A stretch of 64,000 nt of DNA from Actinomycetota bacterium (lineage in GTDB: Bacteria; Actinomycetota; Thermoleophilia; Gaiellales; Gaiellaceae). The position numbers and the translations under genes are program-made. The stretch spans positions 1-64,000 of the forward strand of contig SIRU01000064.1 in the NCBI GenBank assembly GCA_004366385.1. Reading direction: 5' to 3'. How positions within the stretch are numbered: position 1 is the first letter of the stretch; each line of letters starts with the position of its first letter. The notes beneath the pieces were generated by a model. The model was not told the origin of the DNA and ran no database searches. It saw only the letters and a program-made list of their open reading frames with translations. Below are positions 19,381 to 29,961 of the stretch, piece by piece.

Positions 19381-20382
19381 TCAGCCGCCGATGTACGACA
19401 TCTCGACCTTGCGGAGCGCAGCCGTCTCCTCGGTGCGGCGCTCGGAATAGCGGTCGGTGCGCTTCCCCCAGATCGAGCGGATCGACGCGGCGAGCTCTTC
19501 GTCGTCCGCACTCGAGCGGAGCACCGCCCGCAGGTCGTGTCCGCGCACGGCGAAGAGGCACGTGTAGAGCTTCCCGTCGGCCGAGATGCGAGCGCGCGTG
19601 CAGTCGCCGCAGAACGGCTGCGTGACAGACGCGATGACGCCGATCTCGCCCGCGCCGTCGAGGTAGCGGTAGCGCTCGGCGACCTCGCCGCGGTACGCGG
19701 CGTCGACCGGCTCGAGCGGGAACTCGGCGCCGATCGTGCGCACGACCTCGGCGGCCGGCACGACGTCGTCGAGCCGCCAGCCGTTGGTGGCGCCCACGTC
19801 CATGAACTCGATGAACCGCACCGTGTGGCCGGTGCCGCGGAACCGCCGCGCCATGTCCAGGATCGAGCCGTCGTTGAGGCCGCGCTTGACGACGACGTTC
19901 ACCTTCACCGGCAGCCCGGCCTCCGCCGCGGCGTCGATCCCGCCGAGCACGCGTGCGACCGGGAAGTCCACGTCGTTCATCGCGCGGAAGACCTCGTCGT
20001 CGAGCGAGTCGAGTGAGACGGTCACGCGGGTGAGGCCGGCGTCCGCGAGCGCCTGCGCCTTCTGCGCGAGGAGCGCGCCGTTCGTCGTCAGCGTCAGGTC
20101 GAGGTCGCCGATCCCCGCCAGCTGCTCGATCAGCACCTCGAGGTCGCGGCGGAGCAGCGGCTCACCCCCTGTGATCCGCAGCTTCTCGACGCCGAGCCCG
20201 ACGAACACGCGTGCGACTCGCTCGATCTCCTCGAACGTGAGCAACTCGCGCCGCGGCAGGAAGCGGTGGTCGCGGCCGAAGACCTCCTTCGGCATGCAGT
20301 ACACGCAGCGGAAGTTGCAGCGGTCGGTGACCGAGATGCGGAGGTCACGGAGCGGGCGGCGAAGGGTGTCGATGACCTCCAC
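19381..20382 (-). CDS. moaA: GTP 3',8-cyclase MoaA
   Basis: A 333-residue radical-SAM enzyme for the first step of molybdenum cofactor synthesis. Radical-SAM cysteines are C22, C26 and C29 in [17 protein letters not shown] follows, and the C-terminal GTP-binding [4Fe-4S] cluster uses C258, C261 and C275. The chain ends in the conserved GG needed for activity (MSYIGG). The GTG start has TACGCT exactly 6 nt upstream, indicating a leaderless transcript. No other moa gene lies nearby. Full length and intact. Confidence 0.96.
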   Translation of the reverse strand: MEVIDTLRRPLRDLRISVTDRCNFRCVYCMPKEVFGRDHRFLPRRELLTFEEIERVARVFVGLGVEKLRITGGEPLLRRDLEVLIEQLAGIGDLDLTLTTNGALLAQKAQALADAGLTRVTVSLDSLDDEVFRAMNDVDFPVARVLGGIDAAAEAGLPVKVNVVVKRGLNDGSILDMARRFRGTGHTVRFIEFMDVGATNGWRLDDVVPAAEVVRTIGAEFPLEPVDAAYRGEVAERYRYLDGAGEIGVIASVTQPFCGDCTRARISADGKLYTCLFAVRGHDLRAVLRSSADDEELAASIRSIWGKRTDRYSERRTEETAALRKVEMSYIGG

Positions 20383-20426
20383 GCGTAGAGCGTAGAGAAT
20401 CGCCTCGTGCAGGCGAGCGACCGGTC

Positions 20427-21311
20427 ATGAGCGGAAACCGCCTGCTCCCGACGGTCGCGCTGATCGGCGTCACCGCGGTCTGGGGCGTGACGTTCGTGCA
20501 GGTGCAGGACGCGCTCGAGCTGTACCCGCTGTTCGCGTTCCTCGCCGTGCGCTTCGCGATCTCGACGGCGGCGCTGCTGCCGTTCGCGTGGGGGTCGCTG
20601 CGGCGGATGCCGCGCGACGGTCTCAAGGCGGGGATCGCGGTCGGCGTGCTGCTCGCCGGCGCGTACGGCTTCCAGACCGCGGGGCTCGAGCTCACGACCG
20701 TCGCCAGCACCGGCTTCATCACCGGGCTGTACGTCGTCTTCACGCCGTTCATCACGCTCGCGCTCTTCCGGACGCCGGTGCCGCGGGCGGTGTGGGCCGG
20801 CGTGGGCTGTGCGCTCGTCGGGCTCCTGCTCCTGAACGGGGCACCCGGCGGCTCGCCGCTCGGGAACGCCCTCGTGCTCGCGAGCGCGCTCGTCGCGGCC
20901 CTCCAGATCGCGCTCCTCGAGCGGTTCGCGCCGCGCTACGACGTCCGTGCGCTGACGTTCCTGATGATGGCGACCTCGTTCGTCGGCTTCACGGTCATCG
21001 CGCTCGCGCTCGGGCAGATGGAGGTGCCGCGCGGCGCCACCGTGTGGGGCGCGCTCCTCGTGACCGGGCTCTTCGCGGGGGCGCTCGGCTACCTCGTCGC
21101 GACGTGGGTGCAGGCGCGGACGACGGCCGCGCGCGCGGCGATCGTCTTCACGCTCGAGGCGCCGTTTGCAGCGCTCTTCGGCGTGCTGCTCGCGAACGAG
21201 GTGCTCGGGTGGCCGGGGTGGCTCGGCTGCTCGGTGATGATGGCCGGGATCCTGCTCGCGGAGCCTGCCGCGGCGACTGCGCTCCGGCGTCTGGCGCCCC
21301 GGAGGAGCTGA
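20427..21311 (+). CDS. EamA/DMT-family transporter
   Basis: A 294-residue ten-helix DMT permease: TVALIGVTAVWGVTFVQVQ opens repeat 1, followed by FLAVRFAISTAALLPFAW and GAYGFQTAGLELTTVASTGFITGLYVVFTP; repeat 2 ends with TLEAPFAALFGVLLANEVLGWPGWLG. This is the YdcZ/RhaT-like EamA layout and length. Substrate unknown. It is divergent from moaA with 44 nt between starts and is immediately followed, with zero spacing, by a second EamA gene. The pair could work as a heteromer, though most DMT proteins are homomeric or monomeric. Confidence 0.92.
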   Translation: MSGNRLLPTVALIGVTAVWGVTFVQVQDALELYPLFAFLAVRFAISTAALLPFAWGSLRRMPRDGLKAGIAVGVLLAGAYGFQTAGLELTTVASTGFITGLYVVFTPFITLALFRTPVPRAVWAGVGCALVGLLLLNGAPGGSPLGNALVLASALVAALQIALLERFAPRYDVRALTFLMMATSFVGFTVIALALGQMEVPRGATVWGALLVTGLFAGALGYLVATWVQARTTAARAAIVFTLEAPFAALFGVLLANEVLGWPGWLGCSVMMAGILLAEPAAATALRRLAPRRS

Positions 21312-22157
21312 GTGGGCGCCGTCCTGCTCGCTCTCGCGTCGGCGGCCCTCTTCGGCGCGATGACCGTGGCGATCCGGGTCGCGCTCGACCGCGGCGCGCG
21401 CGCCGAGGGCGGCGCGCTCTTCACGGTGCTGACGGCGCTCGCGGTGACGCTGCCGTTCGCGGCGTACGAGCGGGGCGAGCTCGTGGACGTCTGGCCGTTC
21501 CTGCTCGCCGGGATCCTCGGCCCGGGCCTCTCGCAGCTCCTCTTCACGCTCGCGGTCCGCGAGGCGGGGCCGTCGCGCACCTCGGTGGTTGTGGGCACGG
21601 CGCCCCTGTTCTCGGTGGCGATCGCGCTCGTCTTCCTCGACGAGCCGCTCGAGGCCGGCCTGATCGCGGGCGCGGTGCTCATCGTCGCAGGCGGTCTCCT
21701 GCTCGTCGGCGAGCGCGACCGGCCGGAGCACGTCCGCGTGCTCGGCCTCGCGCTCGCGCTCGCCGCGACCGTCGTGTTCGCGACGCGCGACAACCTCATC
21801 CGCTGGCTGGCGGTGGACACCGACGTCGCCCCGGGCGTCGCGGCCGCCGCGACGATCGCCGCGGGCGCGGCCGTGATCGCGCTGTACGCGCTCGCGACGC
21901 GGGCGCCGCTCCGCCGCGTCGACGCACGGGCCTTCCTCCCTGCGGGCGCGCTCTTCGGGCTCTCGTACATCTGCCTCTTCGAGGCGTACTACCGCGGGCT
22001 CGTCACGGTCGTGTCGCCGCTCGTCGCCACCGAGTCGCTGTGGGGCGTCCTGCTCTCGGCCGTGGTCCTCCGGAGGACGGAGGGCGTGGGCGCGCGGCTC
22101 GTCGCCGGCGCCGCCCTCGTCGTCTCCGGCGGGATCCTGATCGGCTCGTTTCGTTAG
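21312..22157 (+). CDS. EamA/DMT-family transporter
   Basis: A 281-residue DMT permease whose GTG start directly follows the TGA of the upstream EamA gene. Repeat 1 includes LASAALFGAMTVAIRVALDRG and VGTAPLFSVAIALVFLDEPLEAG; repeat 2 includes ALFGLSYICLFEAYYRGL and VVSPLVATESLWGVLLSAVVL. It is only distantly similar to its neighbour, so this is not a fresh tandem duplication. Substrate unknown. Its TAG stop overlaps the stop codon of the converging potassium-channel gene. Confidence 0.9.
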   Translation: MGAVLLALASAALFGAMTVAIRVALDRGARAEGGALFTVLTALAVTLPFAAYERGELVDVWPFLLAGILGPGLSQLLFTLAVREAGPSRTSVVVGTAPLFSVAIALVFLDEPLEAGLIAGAVLIVAGGLLLVGERDRPEHVRVLGLALALAATVVFATRDNLIRWLAVDTDVAPGVAAAATIAAGAAVIALYALATRAPLRRVDARAFLPAGALFGLSYICLFEAYYRGLVTVVSPLVATESLWGVLLSAVVLRRTEGVGARLVAGAALVVSGGILIGSFR

Positions 22158-22570
22158 CGGCTCTCGAGCGCCTCGAGCCGCCGCTCGATCCGCTCGAGCA
22201 CCGAGACGAGCTCGTCGTGCCGCTCCGCGTCGGGGCCCATGCGCCGCTGCTGGTACGAGATGAAGACCGCGGTGATCACGGCCGTGACCACTGAGACGGC
22301 CGCGGCCCCGACGAACATCACGAAGAGCGCCACGATGCGACCGCCGTTGGTCGCGGGCACCACGTCGCCGTAGCCGATCGTCGTCACGGTCTGCGCGCCC
22401 CACCAGAGCGCATCGCCGAGGCTGTCGAAGCTGTTCGGGCTCACGAGCTCGACGAAGAGCGCGCCGGCGACGGCGATCGCGGCCGTGATGAGGACGAGGA
22501 CGGGGAGGATGCGGCCCGAGATGACGGCGCGGTTGAGTGCCGCGAGCTGGCGGTCGTTGAACACGGGCAT
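22154..22570 (-). CDS. Two-TM potassium channel
   Basis: A 138-residue KcsA-like ion channel subunit. TM1 is ILPVLVLITAAIAVAGALFV, the pore helix is SLGDALWWGAQ, the selectivity filter TVTTIGYGD is at residues 61-69, TM2 is GRIVALFVMFVGAAAVSVVTAVI, and a C-terminal helix (LVSVLERIERRLEALESR) probably forms a tetramerising coiled coil. No RCK/TrkA domain is attached. I chose the ATG giving MPVFNDRQLAALNRAV, 108 nt from the dnaK start. Promoters for the two divergent genes share that gap. Confidence 0.9.
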   Translation of the reverse strand: MPVFNDRQLAALNRAVISGRILPVLVLITAAIAVAGALFVELVSPNSFDSLGDALWWGAQTVTTIGYGDVVPATNGGRIVALFVMFVGAAAVSVVTAVITAVFISYQQRRMGPDAERHDELVSVLERIERRLEALESR

Positions 22571-22621
22571 GCCGAGGACGTTGTTCGCACCCGGCGCCGC
22601 GCCTCCTCGTTTTCGATCTGC

Positions 22622-22660
22622 TACGGTGCCACTCAGATTTTCAGCACTCAGAGACTCAAG
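22622..22660 (+). promoter_or_regulatory. dnaK operon leader with repeated ACTCAG/ACTCAAG half-sites
   Basis: TACGGT (22622-22627) is a candidate -10. Just downstream, ACTCAG occurs at 22631 and 22646 and ACTCAAG at 22654-22660. ACTCAAG is the exact right half of the HAIR element bound by HspR, but I find no matching CTTGAGT left half at the 7-nt spacing. A ribosome site GAAAGGA precedes the dnaK ATG at 22679. HspR control of this operon is expected because hspR is encoded in it; the exact site remains uncertain. Confidence 0.45.
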
Positions 22661-22678
22661 ACGAAAGGACGCTGACAC

Positions 22679-24592
22679 ATGGCGAAGACCATCGGAATCG
22701 ACCTCGGAACCACGAACTCCTGCATGGCCGTGCTGGAGGGCTCCGAGCCGACCGTCATCCCGAACGCGGAGGGCGGGCGCACGACGCCGTCCGTCGTCGC
22801 CTTCGGTCGCGACGGCCAGCGGCTCGTCGGCGCCCCGGCCAAGCGCCAGCAGGTGACGAACCCGACGAACACGATCTTCTCGATCAAGCGCTTCGTAGGG
22901 CGCAAGTTCGACGAGGTCTCGGAGGAGATGACCATCGTCCCGTACGAGGTCGTCGAGGGCGCGGGCGGGGACGTGCGCGTGAAGGCGGAGGGCAAGGAGT
23001 ACGCGCCGCCGGAGATCTCGGCGATGATCCTCCAGAAGCTGAAGCACGACGCGGAGGCGTACCTCGGCGAGCCGGTGACCGACGCGGTCGTCACCGTCCC
23101 GGCCTACTTCAACAACGCGCAGCGCGAGGCGACGAAGGACGCGGGCAAGATCGCCGGGCTCAACGTCCTGCGCATCATCAACGAGCCCACCGCCGCTGCG
23201 CTCGCGTACGGGCTCGACAAGGAGGGCGCGGAGCAGAAGATCCTCGTCTTCGACCTCGGCGGCGGCACGTTCGACGTGTCGGTGCTCGACCTCGGCGACG
23301 GCGTCTTCCAGGTGCGGGCGACGAACGGCGACAACCACCTCGGCGGCGACAACTTCGACAAGGCGATCGTCGACTGGATGATCGCGGAGTTCAAGCGGGA
23401 CCAGGGCATCGACCTCGGCGCCGACCCGATGGCGCTGCAGCGACTGTACGAGGCCGCGGAGAAGGCGAAGATCGAGCTCTCGTCCACGATGACGACGCAG
23501 ATCAACCTGCCGTTCATCACGGCGACGCCCGAGGGGCCGAAGCACCTCGACCTCCAGCTCACGCGCGCGAAGCTCACGGAACTCGTGCACGGTCTACTGG
23601 AGCGGACGGTCGAGCCGACGCGGAAGGCGCTCTCGGACGCGAAGCTCACCGCGGACGAGATCGACCACGTCGTCCTCGTCGGCGGCATGACGCGCATGCC
23701 GGCGGTGCAGGAGAAGGTCAAGGAGCTCACCGGCAAGGATCCTCACAAGGGCGTCAACCCCGACGAGGTCGTCGCCGTCGGCGCCGCGATCCAGGCGGGC
23801 GTGCTGAAGGGCGACGTCAAGGACGTCCTCCTGCTCGACGTGACCCCGCTCTCGCTCGGCATCGAGACGAAGGGCGGCGTCTTCACGAAGCTGATCGACC
23901 GGAACACGACGATCCCGACCCGCAAGTCGGAGGTCTTCACGACCGCCGAGGACAACCAGCCGTCGGTGGAGATCCACGTCGGCCAGGGCGAGTCGGAGAT
24001 GATCGCCTTCAACAAGACGCTCGGGAAGTTCCAGCTCGTCGGCATCCCGCCGGCGCCGCGCGGCGTCCCGCAGGTCGAGGTCTCCTTCGACATCGACGCG
24101 AACGGGATCATCAACGTGTCCGCGAAGGACCTCGGCACCGGGAACGAGCAGCAGATCCGGATCGAGGGCGGCTCGGGCCTGACCGAGGAGGACGTCGAGC
24201 GGATGGTCGCCGACGCGGAGGCGCATGCGGGCGAGGCGCACCAGCTGCGTGAGCTCGCGGACGCGCGGAACCTCGGCGAGCAGCTTGCGTACCAGGTCGA
24301 GCGCACGCTCGCGGAGCACCGCGAGAAGCTCGACGAGGCGACCGCGTCCACGATCGAGGGCCGCGTCATGGAGCTCAAGCAGGCCGTCGAGGGCTCCGAC
24401 GTCGCGGACCTCAAAGCCAAGACCGACGCGCTCCAGGAGGCGTCGCGCTCGCTCTCCGACGCGATCTACGCGCAGGCGTCGGCCGCGCAGGCGGCGCCGG
24501 GGGCGGGCGGCAACGGCGGCGCGTCCGAGGACGAGGTCGTCGAGGACGCCGACTACGAGGTCATCGACGAGGAGGAGGCCAAGACCTCGTGA
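22679..24592 (+). CDS. dnaK: Molecular chaperone DnaK (Hsp70)
   Basis: A 637-residue Hsp70 with the nucleotide-binding signatures [14 protein letters not shown] (residue 5 on), [31 protein letters not shown] and [14 protein letters not shown], then the substrate domain ([19 protein letters not shown]) and a helical lid. The C-terminus ends in an acidic tail DEEEAKTS. It refolds proteins with DnaJ and GrpE. It heads an operon dnaK-grpE-dnaJ-small ORF-hspR-clpB with nearly every junction overlapping. Start ATG has a GAAAGGA ribosome site. Confidence 0.99.
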   Translation: MAKTIGIDLGTTNSCMAVLEGSEPTVIPNAEGGRTTPSVVAFGRDGQRLVGAPAKRQQVTNPTNTIFSIKRFVGRKFDEVSEEMTIVPYEVVEGAGGDVRVKAEGKEYAPPEISAMILQKLKHDAEAYLGEPVTDAVVTVPAYFNNAQREATKDAGKIAGLNVLRIINEPTAAALAYGLDKEGAEQKILVFDLGGGTFDVSVLDLGDGVFQVRATNGDNHLGGDNFDKAIVDWMIAEFKRDQGIDLGADPMALQRLYEAAEKAKIELSSTMTTQINLPFITATPEGPKHLDLQLTRAKLTELVHGLLERTVEPTRKALSDAKLTADEIDHVVLVGGMTRMPAVQEKVKELTGKDPHKGVNPDEVVAVGAAIQAGVLKGDVKDVLLLDVTPLSLGIETKGGVFTKLIDRNTTIPTRKSEVFTTAEDNQPSVEIHVGQGESEMIAFNKTLGKFQLVGIPPAPRGVPQVEVSFDIDANGIINVSAKDLGTGNEQQIRIEGGSGLTEEDVERMVADAEAHAGEAHQLRELADARNLGEQLAYQVERTLAEHREKLDEATASTIEGRVMELKQAVEGSDVADLKAKTDALQEASRSLSDAIYAQASAAQAAPGAGGNGGASEDEVVEDADYEVIDEEEAKTS

Positions 24593-25185
24593 CCGATCAG
24601 CCGCTGGAGCCGCTGGAGCCGCTGGACACGCTCGAGCCATCCGGCCGCGGCGAGGAGCGCCAGGGAGTTAGTGGCTCTGAGCCACAAGGCACCCCGTTCG
24701 GCGACGAGGCGGCCGGACGGCTCGTCGCGCTCGAGGCCGAGCGGGACGAGTACCTGGCACTCGCGCAGCGCGTCCAGGCTGACTTCGACAACTACCGCAA
24801 GCGCGCGCTGCGCGACCAGGAGCGACTGGTCGCGCACGCGCACGAGCGGCTCGTGCGGGAGCTCCTCCCGATCCTCGACGACCTCGAGCGGGCGCTCGAG
24901 GCGGCCGGTGGCTCCCTTGAGACATCTCAAAGGAGCGACGCGCACGAGGAGGCGAAGCTCGTCGAGGGCGTGCAGCTCGTGGAGAAGTCGCTGCGGTCGG
25001 CTCTCGAGAAGGAGGGCCTCGCGGAGATCGAGACCGACGGCGCCTTCGACCCGCACATCCACGAGGCGATGCTCACGCAGCCGGGGAACGGCGCCGAGCC
25101 GGGCTCGGTGCTCCAGGTGCTCCAGCGCGGCTACCGGGTCGGCGACAAGGTCGTCCGACCCGCGAAGGTGATCGTCGCGGAGTGA
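24589..25185 (+). CDS. grpE: Nucleotide exchange factor GrpE
   Basis: A 198-residue GrpE that releases ADP from DnaK. The N-terminal ~35 residues are a disordered, repetitive segment ([13 protein letters not shown]). A long dimer helix runs [28 protein letters not shown], and the beta domain has [14 protein letters not shown] and [23 protein letters not shown]. The GTG start overlaps the dnaK stop as GTGA. Two short palindromes made of codons unusual for this genome interrupt poorly conserved regions (24671-24685 and 24911-24936); see findings. Confidence 0.97.
   Translation: MTDQPLEPLEPLDTLEPSGRGEERQGVSGSEPQGTPFGDEAAGRLVALEAERDEYLALAQRVQADFDNYRKRALRDQERLVAHAHERLVRELLPILDDLERALEAAGGSLETSQRSDAHEEAKLVEGVQLVEKSLRSALEKEGLAEIETDGAFDPHIHEAMLTQPGNGAEPGSVLQVLQRGYRVGDKVVRPAKVIVAE
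24671..24685. repeat. Palindrome inside grpE, 7-bp arms
   Basis: GTGGCTC, one T, then GAGCCAC. The local codons GTT AGT, TCT, CCA and CAA are rare beside the neighbouring GC-ending codons. It falls in the disordered N-terminal region of GrpE, so it may be an inserted palindromic element. Confidence 0.45.
24911..24936. repeat. Palindrome inside grpE, 12-bp arms
   Basis: GCTCCCTTGAGA (24911-24922) and TCTCAAAGGAGC (24925-24936) pair at 11 of 12 positions around a 2-nt CA centre. It encodes SLETSQRS in a loop between the dimer helix and the following helix of GrpE with AT-ending codons. Its symmetry exceeds what coding would need. Confidence 0.5.
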
Positions 25186-25192
25186 GGCGCTG

Positions 25193-26281
25193 ATGGCCAC
25201 GAGCCCGTACGAGACGCTCGGCGTGCCGAAGAACGCCTCCGACGACGAGATCAAGGAGGCCTACCGGAAGCTAGCGCGCACGTACCACCCGGACGCGAAC
25301 CCAGGCGACAACGGCGCCGAGGACAGGTTCAAGGAGGTGCAGGCCGCGTACGACCTCCTGAAGGACCCCGAGAAGCGGAAGCAGTACGACACGTTCGGCG
25401 CAGCCGGCCCGGGCGGGTTCCCGGGCGGCGCGGGCAACGTGCGCTTCGAGGAGTTCGACCTCGGGTCGCTCGGCGACCTCTTCGGCGGGATGTTCGGCGG
25501 CGGCCGGCGGGCAGGCGGCGCCGGCGCGCGGCAGCCGCTGCGCGGCGACGACGTCGAAGCGCGCGTCCGCATCTCGTTCGAGGACTCGCTGGACGGCGTC
25601 CAGGTGCGCGTGCCGGTCGAGACCGAGACGGTCTGCTCCGTCTGCTCGGGGACGGGCGCGGAGCCCGGCACCTCGCCGGTCGTGTGCCCGCAGTGCTCCG
25701 GCCGCGGGATCGTGTCCGACTCGCAGGGCCTGTTCGCGTTCTCGCAGCCGTGCCCGCGCTGCCAGGGGAACGGCACGATCGTCGAGAAGCCGTGCCGCAA
25801 CTGCCGCGGCAGCGGGCGCGAGCGGACGACCAAGCGCTACTCGGTGAAGATCCCGGCCGGCGCGAAGACGGGCACGCGCGTCCGGCTGAAGGGCAAGGGC
25901 GAGGCGGGGCGGAACGGCGGGCCGCCGGGCGACCTGTTCGTCGTCGTCGACGTCGAGCCGTCGCCGCTGTACGAGCGCCGCGGCTCCGACCTCGTGCTCG
26001 AGGTCCCCCTGACGTTCGCGGAGGCCGCGCTCGGCGCGTCCGTCGAGATCCCGACCCCGGACGGCCCCGTCTCGCTGAAGATCCCCGCCGGCACCGAGAG
26101 CGGGAAGCTCCTGCGCGTGAAGGGCCGCGGCGCACCGCACCTGCGCGGCTCCGGGCGCGGCGACCTGCTCGCGCGGGTCAAGGTCACCGTCCCGAAGAAG
26201 CTGACGAAGGCCGAGAAGGAGGCGCTCGAGGCGTACGGCAAGGTCTCGCGCGAGAACCCCAGGGAGGCGTTCGCGCGATGA
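25193..26281 (+). CDS. dnaJ: Co-chaperone DnaJ (Hsp40)
   Basis: A 362-residue type-I DnaJ. The J domain (residues about 4-68) has YRKLARTYHPDANPG with the essential HPD. A Gly-rich linker (PGGFPGGAGNV, GGMFGGGRR) follows. The zinc region has all four repeats: CSVCSGTG, CPQCSGRG, CPRCQGNG and CRNCRGSG. The C-terminal substrate domains contain VKIPAGAKTGTRVRLKGKG and LKIPAGTESGKLLRVKGRG. It stimulates DnaK ATPase and delivers clients. It starts 7 nt after grpE, and its stop overlaps the next start as ATGA. Confidence 0.98.
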   Translation: MATSPYETLGVPKNASDDEIKEAYRKLARTYHPDANPGDNGAEDRFKEVQAAYDLLKDPEKRKQYDTFGAAGPGGFPGGAGNVRFEEFDLGSLGDLFGGMFGGGRRAGGAGARQPLRGDDVEARVRISFEDSLDGVQVRVPVETETVCSVCSGTGAEPGTSPVVCPQCSGRGIVSDSQGLFAFSQPCPRCQGNGTIVEKPCRNCRGSGRERTTKRYSVKIPAGAKTGTRVRLKGKGEAGRNGGPPGDLFVVVDVEPSPLYERRGSDLVLEVPLTFAEAALGASVEIPTPDGPVSLKIPAGTESGKLLRVKGRGAPHLRGSGRGDLLARVKVTVPKKLTKAEKEALEAYGKVSRENPREAFAR

Positions 26282-26472
26282 CGACGCCGACGAGGAACCT
26301 CGGGCCGCTGCTCGTCGTGATCGGCGGGGCGTTCGCGGCGCTGAACGTCACGGAGCTCCTCTTCCTGGACGGGGGCTGGCCGCAGGTCGTCGGTCTCGCC
26401 TTCGGAGCCGTGCTCGCGGGAGTCGGCCTTGCGCGCTGGCGAGGGGCCTCGGGGGTGGCGCCCGATGCCTGA
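26278..26472 (+). CDS. Small two-TM membrane protein in the chaperone operon
   Basis: A 64-residue protein starting at the ATG that overlaps the dnaJ stop (ATGA) and ending 8 nt inside hspR. Two hydrophobic segments are seen: [23 protein letters not shown] and [18 protein letters not shown]. The tight overlaps on both sides show it belongs to the operon. I know of no named family; the placement between dnaJ and hspR suggests a stress-related membrane role, which is inference. Confidence 0.75.
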   Translation: MTTPTRNLGPLLVVIGGAFAALNVTELLFLDGGWPQVVGLAFGAVLAGVGLARWRGASGVAPDA

Positions 26473-26836
26473 GCGCGGGAGGTACATGATCTCGGTGGCG
26501 GCCGAGCTCGTCGGTATGCACCCGCAGACGCTGCGGCTGTACGAGGCCAAGGGGCTCGTGCGGCCGTCGCGCACGCCCGGCGGGACGCGGCTCTACTCCG
26601 ACGCCGACCTCGAGCGGCTGCGGCTCATCCAGCGGCTCACGACCGAGCTCGGGCTCAACCTCGCCGGCGTCGAGCACGTGCTTCGGCTCGAGGACGAGTT
26701 GCGGAAGATGCAGGCGCGCATGGAGCGGCTCGAGCGCGAGCTGCGCGCGGAGATCGCCGCCGTGCACAGGACGTACAAGCGCGAGGTCGTCCTCTACCGG
26801 CCGGCCGGTGAGACGACGCCCGCGAGGAGGGCCTGA
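26465..26836 (+). CDS. hspR: MerR-family heat-shock repressor HspR
   Basis: A 123-residue MerR-type regulator. The helix-turn-helix and wing read [50 protein letters not shown], the hallmark HspR version ([14 protein letters not shown]). A coiled coil follows ([25 protein letters not shown]). In Streptomyces and mycobacteria HspR, with DnaK as co-repressor, binds HAIR elements to shut off the dnaK operon and clpB. Here it sits between dnaJ and clpB, giving negative feedback. An ATG at 26486 (MISVAAEL) is an alternative start. Confidence 0.95.
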   Translation: MPERGRYMISVAAELVGMHPQTLRLYEAKGLVRPSRTPGGTRLYSDADLERLRLIQRLTTELGLNLAGVEHVLRLEDELRKMQARMERLERELRAEIAAVHRTYKREVVLYRPAGETTPARRA

Positions 26837-26837
26837 C

Positions 26838-29314
<2,477 letters not shown>

Positions 29315-29318
<4 letters not shown>

Positions 29319-29461
29319 GAGCCCGTGACGCTCGCGCGGCGGGATGCCCGCAGCGCGCCGACGATCCCGATCAGAACGAAGACTCCGATGAACAGCAGGG
29401 CCGCCGGCCATCCGGCGTCCGCCGGTGCCGGGCCACCGCCTGCAAGGAGTAGTGCGAGCAT
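29315..29461 (-). CDS. Small single-TM membrane protein
   Basis: A 48-residue minus-strand ORF beginning [17 protein letters not shown], with one clear membrane helix ([20 protein letters not shown]) followed by a basic end RASRRAS. The ATG has a strong Shine-Dalgarno (AAGGAGGG) 6 nt upstream, the best evidence that it is translated. Its TAA overlaps the clpB stop codon. No family recognised. It shares orientation with the downstream-lying cupin gene but is 63 nt away from it. Confidence 0.65.
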
Positions 29462-29524
29462 GAGTACCCTCCTTCGTCCGTTTCGAGGAGTACGACGCCG
29501 GGGGGACCTGAGGTCCGCTGCCGG

Positions 29525-29899
29525 CTACGCGACGCTCTCGAAGAACTCCGCCTGGCCGGTGACCGGCGGGGCGCCGTAGATCAGGAGCACGAGCTCTTCG
29601 GTGCCCGCGTTCCGGAGCTGCAGCGGCGTCCCGATCTCCGCCACGACGACGCCGCCGCGCTCGACCTCGTGCCGCTCGGGCGGGTCGCCGAGATCCACTG
29701 TCAGCGTCCCCTCCAACACGACGAAGACCTCCTCCTGCCCGTGGTCGGCGTGCCGCCTGCCGACTGCGCCCGGTGGGTAGCGCCAGATGTTCGCCCGCGA
29801 CTTGCTCAGCGCGTCCGAGAGCGACGCGAGCGCTCGGCCGCTGCCGTCGTCGCGCTCGATCCACTCGACCTCGTCCTGCCGGAAGATCGTGTAGCCCAC
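29525..29899 (-). CDS. Cupin-domain protein
   Basis: A 124-residue single-domain cupin. Motif 1 is HADHGQEEVFVVLEGTLTVDLG (two His and one Glu ligands) and motif 2 is VVAEIGTPLQLRN, where the usual His of motif 2 is lacking. Such small cupins bind metal and small ligands; no specific reaction can be assigned. The GTG start is 62 nt from the divergent LuxR-regulator start, so the two may share control. Confidence 0.88.
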   Translation of the reverse strand: MGYTIFRQDEVEWIERDDGSGRALASLSDALSKSRANIWRYPPGAVGRRHADHGQEEVFVVLEGTLTVDLGDPPERHEVERGGVVVAEIGTPLQLRNAGTEELVLLIYGAPPVTGQAEFFESVA

Positions 29900-29961
29900 G
29901 CGCGGGAGTATCGCGCACGCGGCCTGGGCAGCGCTTCCGCAGAGGCGTACGATCGAAGCCG

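Noticed and set aside
20427-22157. Recent tandem duplication of EamA genes
   Set aside because: The two proteins align only in general helix pattern and differ in nearly all loops, so they are ancient paralogues at best.
22610-22637. Full HAIR inverted repeat before dnaK
   Set aside because: Checked each ACTCA(A)G for a CTTGAGT-like arm 7 nt upstream; none matches, so only half-sites are claimed.
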